From Streptomyces sp. NBC_01775 (GTDB taxonomy: Bacteria > Actinomycetota > Actinomycetes > Streptomycetales > Streptomycetaceae), in NCBI RefSeq assembly GCF_035917675.1, contig NZ_CP109104.1, forward strand, positions 3,782,001 to 3,846,000: 64,000 bases of DNA. Direction: 5' to 3'. The position numbers were made by a program, and so were the translations under genes. The notes under the pieces were generated by a model, which was not told the origin of the DNA, did not search any database, and saw only the letters and a list, made by a program, of their open reading frames with translations. Shown here in pieces: positions 34,779 to 43,271 of the stretch. How positions within the stretch are numbered: position 1 is the first letter of the stretch; the number at the start of each line of letters is the position of its first letter.

Positions 34779-35157
34779 GACCGCCCTCCGCTGCTGATGC
34801 GCATCACCTTGAGCCTCCAGGCTGCTCTTCAGAATCGTCACCTGCGCGATTGACGGCCTCGGACAGATGTGCCCCGGCTTGTTTTCAAGTCAACCGCTTT
34901 CGCCCTTCCAACGACGGTCACCCGAAAGAGTTACGGCTTCCCGGGGCCGCCATCAGCACTCTACGTGAGCATCCGTACACGGATCAGCACTATCCCGTGT
35001 TCCGGAGGGCGGAACGACCATCTCTCCCGATGTGCCCCTATTTGGATCCATTCCTTTCGTTTTTCTGGATCACTCGCTAGATTCACAAAGAGTAATATTT
35101 ACGCACGAGCGCCCCATGAGCCCTCACAAGCCCCAGCAGCAATCGAGGAGAGACGCG
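34779..35157. other. bldM-whiD divergent intergenic region
   Basis: A 379-bp gene-free region that is clearly more AT-rich than its surroundings, especially 35030-35105. It holds the candidate sigma-BldN promoter for bldM. On the whiD side, a TAATAT at 35093-35098 lies 60 bp before the ATG as a possible -10, without a good -35. The words tggatcc (35043) and tggatca (35066) form a 23-bp-spaced direct repeat that may be a regulator site for whiD. Confidence 0.6.
34908..34935 (-). promoter_or_regulatory. Candidate sigma-BldN promoter of bldM
   Basis: On the bldM strand, -35 CGTAAC (34935-34930) and -10 CGTTGG (34913-34908) are separated by 16 bp, the arrangement described for BldN-dependent bldM transcription in streptomycetes. 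The predicted start lies about 120 bp before the bldM ATG. Confidence 0.65.
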
Positions 35158-35475
35158 ATGGCAGACTTCTCCCGCCTTCCTGGACCTAACGCGGACCTGT
35201 GGGACTGGCAGCTTCTGGCCGCCTGCCGAGGGGTGGACAGCTCGCTGTTCTTCCACCCGGAGGGGGAGCGCGGCGCGGCACGCAGTGCGCGGGAGGCTTC
35301 CGCCAAGGAGGTGTGCATGCGCTGCCCCGTGCGCGCCGAGTGCGCGGCGCACGCCCTCCAGGTCCGCGAGCCCTACGGGGTGTGGGGCGGGCTCACCGAG
35401 GACGAGCGCGAGGAGCTGCTGGGCCGGGCCAGGACCCGGATGGCCGCCGCGCCGCAGGGCGGCGAGGAGGACTAG
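35158..35475 (+). CDS. whiD: WhiB-family iron-sulfur regulator WhiD
   Basis: 105 residues beginning MADFSRLPGPNADLWDW. The four cluster-binding cysteines are Cys23 (LLAACRGVD), Cys53 and Cys56 (EVCMRCPV) and Cys62 (RAECAAH), followed by the GVWGGLT motif and a basic C-terminus. WhiD binds a [4Fe-4S] cluster and is needed for late sporulation; WhiB-like proteins act with the sigma region 4 of RNA polymerase. ATG at 35158 has GAGGAG eight bases upstream; an upstream in-frame ATG (MSPHKPQQ) is less likely. Its position beside bldM and near shbA and guaB matches mycobacterial whiB3. Confidence 0.96.
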   Translation: MADFSRLPGPNADLWDWQLLAACRGVDSSLFFHPEGERGAARSAREASAKEVCMRCPVRAECAAHALQVREPYGVWGGLTEDEREELLGRARTRMAAAPQGGEED

Positions 35476-35620
35476 CGGCCCGGCCGCTGCTCCCTCGGGG
35501 CCGAAGAAACGTTCACCCGCGGCCGGAGAGAACAGCAGTCGGGCCGGCCGCGCGGGCCGCTCCCCCGGAAGGCGGCACGCACACGCGGTGGACGGTCCCG
35601 CCGCGCGGGCGCGTGTTCGT

Positions 35621-36508
35621 TCAGCGCCGGGCCGCGGTCTCCAGCCTGTCCAGCATCGCGGCGACCGAAGGCACCTGCGCCAGGTCGGGCAGGGTCAGCG
35701 CCACCACCTCGCGCTGCACGGCGGGAGTGACCCGCACCGCGCGGGCGCCCTTGGTGCGTACGGACTCCACGGCCAGCTCCGGCAGCACGGCCACGCCCAG
35801 CCCCGCGCCGACGAGCCCGACCACGGCCGGGTAGTCGTCGGTCGCGAAGTCGATACGCGGGGTGAAGCCCGCCGCCTCGCACACCTCCACCAGGTGCCGT
35901 CGGCAGCGCGGGCAGCCCGCGATCCACGGCTCCTCGGCGAGCGTGCCGATACCGACCTCCTCGGCGTCCGCGAACGGGTGCCCCTCGGGCACCAGACCGA
36001 CCAGCCGGTCGGTCAGCAGCGGACGGGCCACCAGGTCGTCCCACTCGGGGGCGGCGCCGTAGCGGAAGGCGAGCGCGATCTCGCTGTCCCCGCCGCGCAG
36101 CATCTCCACCGAGCGCGGCGGCTCGGCCTCCACCAGCGAGACCCGGGTGCCCGGGTGGTCGGCACGCATGGCCGCGACCGCCGTCGGCACCAGCGTGGAG
36201 CTGCCGCTGGGGAAGGACACCAGCCGCACCCGGCCCGCGCGCAGCCCCGCCAGCGCGGCGACCTCCTCCTCGGCCGCCGTCAGCCCCGCCAGGATCCCCG
36301 CGGCGTGCCGCGCCAGAGCCTCGCCCGCCTCGGTGAGCCGCATCTCGCGTCCGGCGCGCACCAGCAGCGGGGTGCCCGCCGATTGCTCCAGCGACTTCAT
36401 CTGCTGGCTGATGGCCGGCTGGGTGCAGCCCAGCTCGCGAGCCGCGGCGGAGAAGGAGCCACCGGCGGCGACCGCGCGCAGGACGCGGAGATGACGGGCC
36501 TCGATCAT
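35621..36508 (-). CDS. LysR-family transcriptional regulator
   Basis: 295 residues: winged helix-turn-helix (GSFSAAARELGCTQPAIS) at residues 17-34 and a type 2 periplasmic-binding-like effector domain. ATG at 36508 starts at MIEARHLRVLRAV, the usual LysR beginning. A -10-like TATGCT lies exactly six bases upstream, so the transcript is probably leaderless. It is divergent from the MOSC protein gene across 80 bp and probably regulates it, as LysR regulators often control the adjacent divergent gene; the effector is unknown. Confidence 0.92.
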   Translation of the reverse strand: MIEARHLRVLRAVAAGGSFSAAARELGCTQPAISQQMKSLEQSAGTPLLVRAGREMRLTEAGEALARHAAGILAGLTAAEEEVAALAGLRAGRVRLVSFPSGSSTLVPTAVAAMRADHPGTRVSLVEAEPPRSVEMLRGGDSEIALAFRYGAAPEWDDLVARPLLTDRLVGLVPEGHPFADAEEVGIGTLAEEPWIAGCPRCRRHLVEVCEAAGFTPRIDFATDDYPAVVGLVGAGLGVAVLPELAVESVRTKGARAVRVTPAVQREVVALTLPDLAQVPSVAAMLDRLETAARR

Positions 36509-36588
36509 CCGTCGAGCATAAGTCCGCCTTGGGGAGCATCCCAAAAAGCCCCTCGCGTCTTTGGGGCGGGGCGATCTAGCCTCAAAGG
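36509..36588. promoter_or_regulatory. 80-bp divergent promoter region lysR / MOSC
   Basis: Two back-to-back leaderless-type promoters are visible: TATGCT on the minus strand (36515-36520) and TAGCCT on the plus strand (36577-36582), each exactly six bases from its start codon. Between them are cccaaa (36540-36545) and tttggg (36560-36565) in inverted orientation, a possible LysR-type binding site overlapping both promoters. Confidence 0.5.
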
Positions 36589-37254
36589 ATGCAGCTCCTC
36601 TCCGTGAACATCGGCCGGCCTCGCCACTCCGAGCACAGCTCCGCCCAGGACCGGCTGACCGGTATCGACAAGCAGCCGACCGAGGGCCCCGTGGCCGTCT
36701 CGGCCCCGGGGCCGCGCGGCGCCGGCGGCAGCGGCCTGGCCGGGGACGCGGTCTGCGACCTGCGGCACCACGGCGGAAACGAGCAGGCGGTCTACGCCTT
36801 CGCGCGCGAGGAACTGGACTTCTGGGAGCGCGAGCTGGACAGGAAACTGCCCAACGGAGTCTTCGGCGAGAACCTCACCACCACGGGGGTCGCCGTCGAC
36901 GACGCGCTGATCGGCGAGCGCTGGCGGGTCGGCGCGCCGGATAAGGGGCCGCTGCTGGAGGTCTGCTCGATCCGGATCCCCTGCCGCACGTTCGCGGGGT
37001 GGCTGGAGGAGCGCGGGTGGATGAAGCGGTTCATGGAGCGGAGGATGTCCGGCGCGTATCTGCGGGTCATCGAGCCGGGCGAGGTGTGCGCGGGCGACCC
37101 GGTGGAGGTGGTGCACCGTCCCGCTCACCAGGTGTCGGTGAGCCTGGTGTTCCGCTCGCTCACCCGGGAGCCGGAGCTGCTGCCGCTCATCCTGGAAGCC
37201 GGGGACGTGCTGGACCCCCTGGCGCGGGAGGTGGCGCTGCGGCGCACGTCCTGA
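36589..37254 (+). CDS. MOSC domain protein
   Basis: 221 residues of the MOSC family, small proteins related to the C-terminal domain of molybdenum cofactor sulfurase and to YiiM. Visible landmarks are TGIDKQPTEGPV, DAVCDLRHHGGNEQAVYAFA, the NLTTTGVAVDDALIGERWRV segment and the conserved cysteine in CSIRIPCRTFAGW. YiiM-type proteins reduce N-hydroxylated compounds using molybdenum cofactor; whether this one does is not known. TAGCCT six bases before the ATG suggests a leaderless transcript. Divergent from the LysR gene. Confidence 0.88.
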   Translation: MQLLSVNIGRPRHSEHSSAQDRLTGIDKQPTEGPVAVSAPGPRGAGGSGLAGDAVCDLRHHGGNEQAVYAFAREELDFWERELDRKLPNGVFGENLTTTGVAVDDALIGERWRVGAPDKGPLLEVCSIRIPCRTFAGWLEERGWMKRFMERRMSGAYLRVIEPGEVCAGDPVEVVHRPAHQVSVSLVFRSLTREPELLPLILEAGDVLDPLAREVALRRTS

Positions 37255-37314
37255 AGCTGCGCACCTGGCCTGGAGCTGCGCGCGCACGGCCTGGAGCTGC
37301 GCACATGGCCTGAA
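37251..37314. repeat. About 20-bp imperfect tandem repeat, three copies, at the MOSC gene end
   Basis: Units built on tgaagctgcgcac, tggagctgcgcgcgcacggcc and tggagctgcgcacatggcc follow one another from the MOSC stop codon (TGA 37252-37254) onward. The first unit contains the stop itself, another case of 3'-end duplication. Confidence 0.75.
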
Positions 37315-37394
37315 AAAAGCGTCATTCGGCTTGCGGTGTCCGGCGCTTGGACTTCGTACGACGGGTTCCCCCGGGGGGCCGATAGCGTGCGCGT

Positions 37395-38168
37395 ATGACG
37401 ACTGCACTGATCACGGGAGCCACCGCCGGCATCGGCGCCGCCTTCGCCCGGCGGCTCGCCAACGGCGGCTACAACCTCGTGCTCGTCGCGCGGAACACGG
37501 AGCGGCTGTGGCGCGAGGCGACCGAGCTGCACGACCGGCACGGCGTCGAAGCCACCGTGCTGACCGCCGACCTGGCCACCGATGACGGCATCGCGGCCGT
37601 GGAGGAACGGCTCGACGACCGCGAGCACCCGGTCGACCTGCTGGTGAACAACGCGGGCTTCGGCAACAAGGGCCGCTACCTGGAAGTGCCGGTGTCCGAG
37701 GAGCTGACGATGCTCAAGGTGCACTGCGAGGCGGTGCTGCGGCTGACGTCGGCTGCGACCGGGTCCATGCTGGAGCGGGGCAGGGGCGGCGTGGTCAACG
37801 TCGCCTCGGTCGCGGCGTTCTTCCCCCGCGGGACCTACGGCGCGTCCAAGGCGTGGGTCACCCAGTTCACCCAGGGCGCCGCCAGGGATGTGGCGGGGCG
37901 GGGGGTGCGGCTGATGGCGCTGTGCCCCGGTCTGGTGCGCACCGAGTTCCACGAACGCGCCGGGATGGATGCCGGGGACGTCCCCGGCTGGATGTGGCTG
38001 GACGCGGACCGGGTGGTGGAGACCGCTCTCCGGGACCTGGCACGCGGGCGCACCCTCTCCGTACCTGACCCCCGCTACAAGGCCCTGCTCGGCGCCTCAC
38101 GGCTGGTGCCTCGCGGCGTACTGGCCCGCGCCTCGTCGACCACGGGCCGCAAGTACGGCCCGAAGTAG
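37395..38168 (+). CDS. Short-chain dehydrogenase/reductase
   Basis: 257-residue classical SDR. Cofactor motif TGATAGIGAAFARRL at the N-terminus, NNAGF at about residue 88, catalytic Ser in VNVASVAAF and the Tyr-Lys pair in YGASKAW, all intact. The substrate cannot be told from sequence; the overall style (GRYLEVP, TEFHERAGMD) is that of the DltE-like SDR group. ATG at 37395 has TAGCGT exactly six bases upstream, so a leaderless transcript is likely. It converges on groEL1 with a shared terminator. Confidence 0.9.
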   Translation: MTTALITGATAGIGAAFARRLANGGYNLVLVARNTERLWREATELHDRHGVEATVLTADLATDDGIAAVEERLDDREHPVDLLVNNAGFGNKGRYLEVPVSEELTMLKVHCEAVLRLTSAATGSMLERGRGGVVNVASVAAFFPRGTYGASKAWVTQFTQGAARDVAGRGVRLMALCPGLVRTEFHERAGMDAGDVPGWMWLDADRVVETALRDLARGRTLSVPDPRYKALLGASRLVPRGVLARASSTTGRKYGPK

Positions 38169-38212
38169 CGGTTTTGAGCCCCTCCCCGGCGGAGGGCAGG
38201 GGCCGGAACGAC

Positions 38213-38252
38213 GGAGGCGCACCCCCACAACCAGGTGCGGGGGTGCGCCTCC
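38213..38252. terminator. Bidirectional terminator between the SDR gene and groEL1
   Basis: Perfect 14-bp stem ggaggcgcaccccc / gggggtgcgcctcc with a 12-base loop, placed between two convergent stop codons. Confidence 0.85.
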
Positions 38253-38270
38253 GAGCGGGAGCGGGATGCC

Positions 38271-39914
<1,644 letters not shown>

Positions 39915-39994
39915 TCACACGTCTCGCACGAGCCGCGCCCTGGCCCCTGCTACCTCATGGGGAGCGGGCACCAGGGCGCGATTCACCTGCAAAC

Positions 39995-40028
39995 TGCTGT
40001 GTCCGGATTACTGCTGTGTCCGGATTAC
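39995..40028. repeat. 17-bp perfect tandem duplication over the groES stop
   Basis: tgctgtgtccggattac occurs at 39995-40011 and 40012-40028. The second copy includes the stop codon of groES (40025-40027), so the gene end is repeated in the groES-groEL1 spacer. Confidence 0.9.
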
Positions 40029-40333
40029 TTCTCGACGATCGCGAGAACGTCGCGAGCCGAGAGGACGAGGTAGTCCTCGCCGCTGTACTTCACTTCGGTG
40101 CCGCCGTACTTGCTGTAGAGCACGATGTCGCCGACGGACACGTCGAGCGGCAGGCGGTTACCGTCCTCGAAGCGGCCCGGGCCCACGGCCAGGACGGTGC
40201 CCTCCTGGGGCTTCTCCTTGGCGGTGTCCGGAATGACCAGGCCCGAGGCCGTGGTCTCTTCAGCGTCGAGCGGCTGGACCACAATGCGGTCCTCAAGCGG
40301 CTTGATGGCAACCTTGGAACTGGCGGTCGTCAC
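40025..40333 (-). CDS. groES: Co-chaperonin GroES
   Basis: 102 residues, the usual length. Contains the mobile-loop region ([19 protein letters not shown]) and conserved [10 protein letters not shown] and [15 protein letters not shown]. It forms the heptameric lid on GroEL. GTG at 40333 has GGGGGAGG eight bases upstream. First gene of the groES-groEL1 operon; the promoter and two CIRCE operators lie 100-180 bp upstream. Confidence 0.98.
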   Translation of the reverse strand: MTTASSKVAIKPLEDRIVVQPLDAEETTASGLVIPDTAKEKPQEGTVLAVGPGRFEDGNRLPLDVSVGDIVLYSKYGGTEVKYSGEDYLVLSARDVLAIVEK

Positions 40334-40436
40334 GATCCGACCTCCCCCTTCGGAGATCTCATCACGGGGTCACATGTCTGGAGTGGCGACCTGGTAGATC
40401 CGTCGTCGCGGGTGCCGGATCTGCCCGTCGCTACTG

Positions 40437-40463
40437 CTGGCACTCCCACGGGGAGAGTGCCAG
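40437..40463. promoter_or_regulatory. CIRCE operator (HrcA site), promoter-proximal copy
   Basis: ctggcactc-N9-gagtgccag (arms 40437-40445 and 40455-40463), a slightly degenerate CIRCE element lying just downstream of the -10 box of groES. Confidence 0.85.
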
Positions 40464-40468
40464 GGTCG

Positions 40469-40497
40469 ACATTATGCCGGGCTTAGCACTCGGTCAA
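40469..40497 (-). promoter_or_regulatory. groES-groEL1 promoter
   Basis: On the minus strand, -35 TTGACC (40497-40492) and -10 TAATGT (40474-40469) with 17-bp spacing. The -35 overlaps the upstream CIRCE and the start region overlaps the downstream CIRCE. Confidence 0.8.
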
Positions 40498-40509
40498 GCG
40501 GAGTGCTAG
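40483..40509. promoter_or_regulatory. CIRCE operator (HrcA site), distal copy
   Basis: ttagcactc-N9-gagtgctag (arms 40483-40491 and 40501-40509), matching the CIRCE consensus in all but the last base. Together with the other copy it brackets the promoter. Confidence 0.95.
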
Positions 40510-40588
40510 CCGCACCGGCTGGTGGGGGTGTCTTGGTTGCCGTACGTTTTCGGCTTTCCCGCCGTGGGAGGTTGTCGCTCGCGCTCGT

Positions 40589-40634
40589 CCTCAAGCGCCG
40601 GACGGGCTACTTGTAGCCCGTCCGGCGCTTGAGG
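40589..40634. repeat. 21-bp perfect inverted repeat, common streptomycete palindrome
   Basis: Arms 40589-40609 (cctcaagcgccggacggg...) and 40614-40634 with a 4-base loop form a perfect 21-bp stem; a ggggcggagcccc hairpin follows at about 40645. Such elements are abundant in streptomycete genomes, usually after genes; here it sits between two divergent genes. Confidence 0.85.
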
Positions 40635-40707
40635 AGCGGGGGTTCGGGGCGGAGCCCCCTGAAAGAAGCAGGAAGGGGCGGGGTTGGGGAAGAGGGAGAA
40701 TGGCGGG

Positions 40708-41904
40708 GTGGAACCGGACGTGTTCGAGCGGCTGCTCGGCGAGGAGGGGCAGGCGCTCCTGCATGAGGTGCGGGACGTGGATCCCGCGCGGGAGTTGGAG
40801 GCGGCCACCAAGCTGCGGCGCGCGTACGACGCCGACCTCGTGTCGGCCGCGCTCGCTCAGGCCAGGTTCCGGCAGCGCGCGGCGGCCAAGTTCGACGCGG
40901 CCGACGCCGCGCGGATGTACTTCACGCCGAACGGTCTGGAACAGGCCACCCGGGCGCCGGTCGCGGACCACCGGGCCCGCCGGTTCGCGGAGCTGGGTGC
41001 CCGCCGCGTCCTGGACCTGTGCTGCGGCGCCGGCGGCGACGCCCTCGCGCTGGCGCGGGCCGGGATCCAGGTGCTGGCCGTCGATCGTGACCCGCTGACC
41101 TGCGCGGTCGCCCGCGCCAACGCGGAGGCGCTGGGGCTGGCCGACCGGATGGAGGTGCGCTGCGCCGATGTCACCGAGGTCGCCACGGACGGCTGGGACG
41201 CGGTGTTCGCCGACCCGGCGCGCCGTACGGGGCGGGGCAGGGTGTTCGACCCCGAGGCGTACTCCCCGCCGCTGAGCTGGGCCGTGGAGACCGCGCGCCG
41301 CGCGCCGCCGGCGGCGGCGCTGAAGGTCGCGCCCGGCATCCCGCACGAGGCGGTGCCGCCGGAGGCCGGGGCCGAATGGGTCTCGGACGGCGGGGACGTG
41401 AAGGAGGCGGTGCTCTGGTTCACCGGATCGCCTGGTGAGATCAGGGCGACGCTGCTGCCCGCCGGCCGGACGCTGACCGGCCGGGGCCTGCCCGATCCGG
41501 ACGTCGGGCCGGTGGGCCGGTTTCTCTTCGAACCGGATGGTGCGGTGATTCGCGCGCACTTGGTCGCCGAGGTGGCGGCGGAGGTGGGCGGGCGGCTGAT
41601 CGACCCGACGATCGCGTACGTGACGGCGGACGCGCCGCACCGCACGCCGTATGCCACCGGGTACGAGATCACGGACGTCCTGCCGTTCAACGTCAAGAAG
41701 CTGCGCGCGCTGCTGCGGGAGCGCGGGGTCGGCGTCGTCACCGTGAAGAAGCGCGGCTCGGCCGTCGAACCGGAGGAACTGCGCCGCAAGCTGAAACTGG
41801 ACGCGAAGGCGCACCGGGGGGCGTGCACGATCTTCCTCACCCGGGTCGCGGGCGCCCCGAGCATGCTGCTGGGGTACCCGCTGGGTCAGTCCGGGGCGTC
41901 CTGA
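40708..41904 (+). CDS. Class I SAM-dependent methyltransferase with THUMP-like domain
   Basis: About 398 residues. An N-terminal helical segment is followed by a Rossmann methyltransferase core with motif I VLDLCCGAGGDALALA, VLAVDRDPLTCAVARANAEA and FADPARRTGRGRVFDP. The C-terminal third is a THUMP-like domain (LPFNVKKLRALLRERGVGVV, VKKRGSAVEPEELRRKL). THUMP domains usually bind RNA, so an RNA substrate is plausible, but this stand-alone actinobacterial family is not well characterised. GTG at 40708 is preceded by GAGGGAG; its 3' end overlaps the convergent membrane protein gene by 19 bp. Confidence 0.85.
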   Translation: MEPDVFERLLGEEGQALLHEVRDVDPARELEAATKLRRAYDADLVSAALAQARFRQRAAAKFDAADAARMYFTPNGLEQATRAPVADHRARRFAELGARRVLDLCCGAGGDALALARAGIQVLAVDRDPLTCAVARANAEALGLADRMEVRCADVTEVATDGWDAVFADPARRTGRGRVFDPEAYSPPLSWAVETARRAPPAAALKVAPGIPHEAVPPEAGAEWVSDGGDVKEAVLWFTGSPGEIRATLLPAGRTLTGRGLPDPDVGPVGRFLFEPDGAVIRAHLVAEVAAEVGGRLIDPTIAYVTADAPHRTPYATGYEITDVLPFNVKKLRALLRERGVGVVTVKKRGSAVEPEELRRKLKLDAKAHRGACTIFLTRVAGAPSMLLGYPLGQSGAS

Positions 41905-43271
41905 GCTTCACGGTCGCGGCTGTCACGGCCGTCGCGCGTGCGGGAGAAGTCGCCCCTGATGACGCGCTCGGTCAGCGGGACCTCCCCGAGCGAGCCGTAT
42001 CCGGTCGCCGCCCACAGGCTGCGCTCGGCCGGCACCTCGAAGTACGGCACGGTGCGCCCCTCGTGGGTGTCGGTGAGGGCCTCGGGCGCGCGGTGGCCGC
42101 TGACGGCCGAGGAGCAGGTGTCGCAGGCCGCGATGTGCAGCGCCTCGCGGCGGCCCAGCGGACGCCAGCGGATGCGGCCGGATGCCGGGCCGTGCAGGGG
42201 GTTGAAGAAGCACAGCGGCAGCGCGCTCTTGGGCTTCTTCCTGGGGCGCCGCCCCGTGCCGGGCCGGGACGCCGCCTCCGATGCCCGCGCCAGGGCACCA
42301 CGGCCCTCGTGGACGAGGGCGAGGGCCCCGGCGAGGTCCGGCGTGCCCTGGGCCCCGTCCAGGACGGTGCCGGCCGCCGTGTAGGCGTCCAGGGCGAGCT
42401 GGAGTGCGGCGGCATCCGGTGCCTCGCCGGACTGGTGGGCGCTCAGCTCCTCGCCGAAGGCGAGCACCTCGCGCTGCGCGCGGGCGCGCAGATCGCGCTC
42501 GTCCGCCTCGCGCGCGGTGGCGAACACCGAACTCGGGGAGGTGAACGCGCCACCGCGTGACAGCCCGCCCGCGCGGCGGAGGCGGCGCACCAGCAGCCAC
42601 AGCGCCGCCAGGACGGCCAGGCCCAGCGCGGCCAGGCCCCCGATCAGCAGCGGTGAGAGGCCGCCGCCGTCCTTGTCGTCCGCCAGAGAGCCGCCCTTGA
42701 GGTCCTTGGTCGCCTTCTCGTAGACCTTCAGGCCGTTGCCGCCCTCGACGATGTCGATCGCGCGGTCGAACTTCGCGTACAGGCTGCGGCCGTCCATGTC
42801 CTCCTGGCGGCCGACGGCGGCGACACCCCAGAACGCCTCGTGCTTGTCGCGCGGGTACTCGCGTGCCGACAGGAAGTCGTCACCCGACTTGCTGATCGAC
42901 ATGTAGACCGCTTCGCGCTTCGGGCTCTCCCCCAGCCGGTCGCGCACGACGTCCGCCATCTTGTCGGGGTCGCCGCCCCAGGAGTCACCGGAGATCAGCG
43001 GTACGAGGACGATCCGGATCGGGATCCCGGACTTCTCGATCCGCTGGACGAGCTTGCGCTGCTGGGAGGGCGGCAGACCCTGCTCGTACGAAGGGTCCAC
43101 GTAGACGGGGGACTTGCGCAGGCCGTTCGCGATCTTCTGTCCGGGGCTGGCTTTGGCGGGTGCGGCGCTCGCGTCCGTCCCGGGCAGTGGCACGGCCAGC
43201 ACCAGAGCGACGAGAGCGACGAGGAGCGCCTTCACGGTGGCTCGGAGGACGGCGCGTGGGTTACTGGACAC
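41886..43271 (-). CDS. Secreted/membrane TPM-like protein with cytoplasmic Cys motif
   Basis: 461 residues: signal sequence (ALLVALVALVLAVPLPGTDA), an extracytoplasmic TPM-like alpha/beta domain (SPVYVDPSYEQGLPPSQQRK, IRIVLVPLI, LGESPKREAVYMSI), one transmembrane helix (LLIGGLAALGLAVLAALWLL) and a cytoplasmic part. The latter ends with LCFFNPLHGPASG and, after ~30 residues, CDTC. The same arrangement is found in the next gene upstream. GTG start at 43271 overlaps the stop of that gene by 11 bp, indicating coupling. Function unknown; TPM domains occur in phosphatases and photosystem-repair proteins, but catalysis cannot be inferred here. Confidence 0.75.
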   Translation of the reverse strand: MSSNPRAVLRATVKALLVALVALVLAVPLPGTDASAAPAKASPGQKIANGLRKSPVYVDPSYEQGLPPSQQRKLVQRIEKSGIPIRIVLVPLISGDSWGGDPDKMADVVRDRLGESPKREAVYMSISKSGDDFLSAREYPRDKHEAFWGVAAVGRQEDMDGRSLYAKFDRAIDIVEGGNGLKVYEKATKDLKGGSLADDKDGGGLSPLLIGGLAALGLAVLAALWLLVRRLRRAGGLSRGGAFTSPSSVFATAREADERDLRARAQREVLAFGEELSAHQSGEAPDAAALQLALDAYTAAGTVLDGAQGTPDLAGALALVHEGRGALARASEAASRPGTGRRPRKKPKSALPLCFFNPLHGPASGRIRWRPLGRREALHIAACDTCSSAVSGHRAPEALTDTHEGRTVPYFEVPAERSLWAATGYGSLGEVPLTERVIRGDFSRTRDGRDSRDREAQDAPD

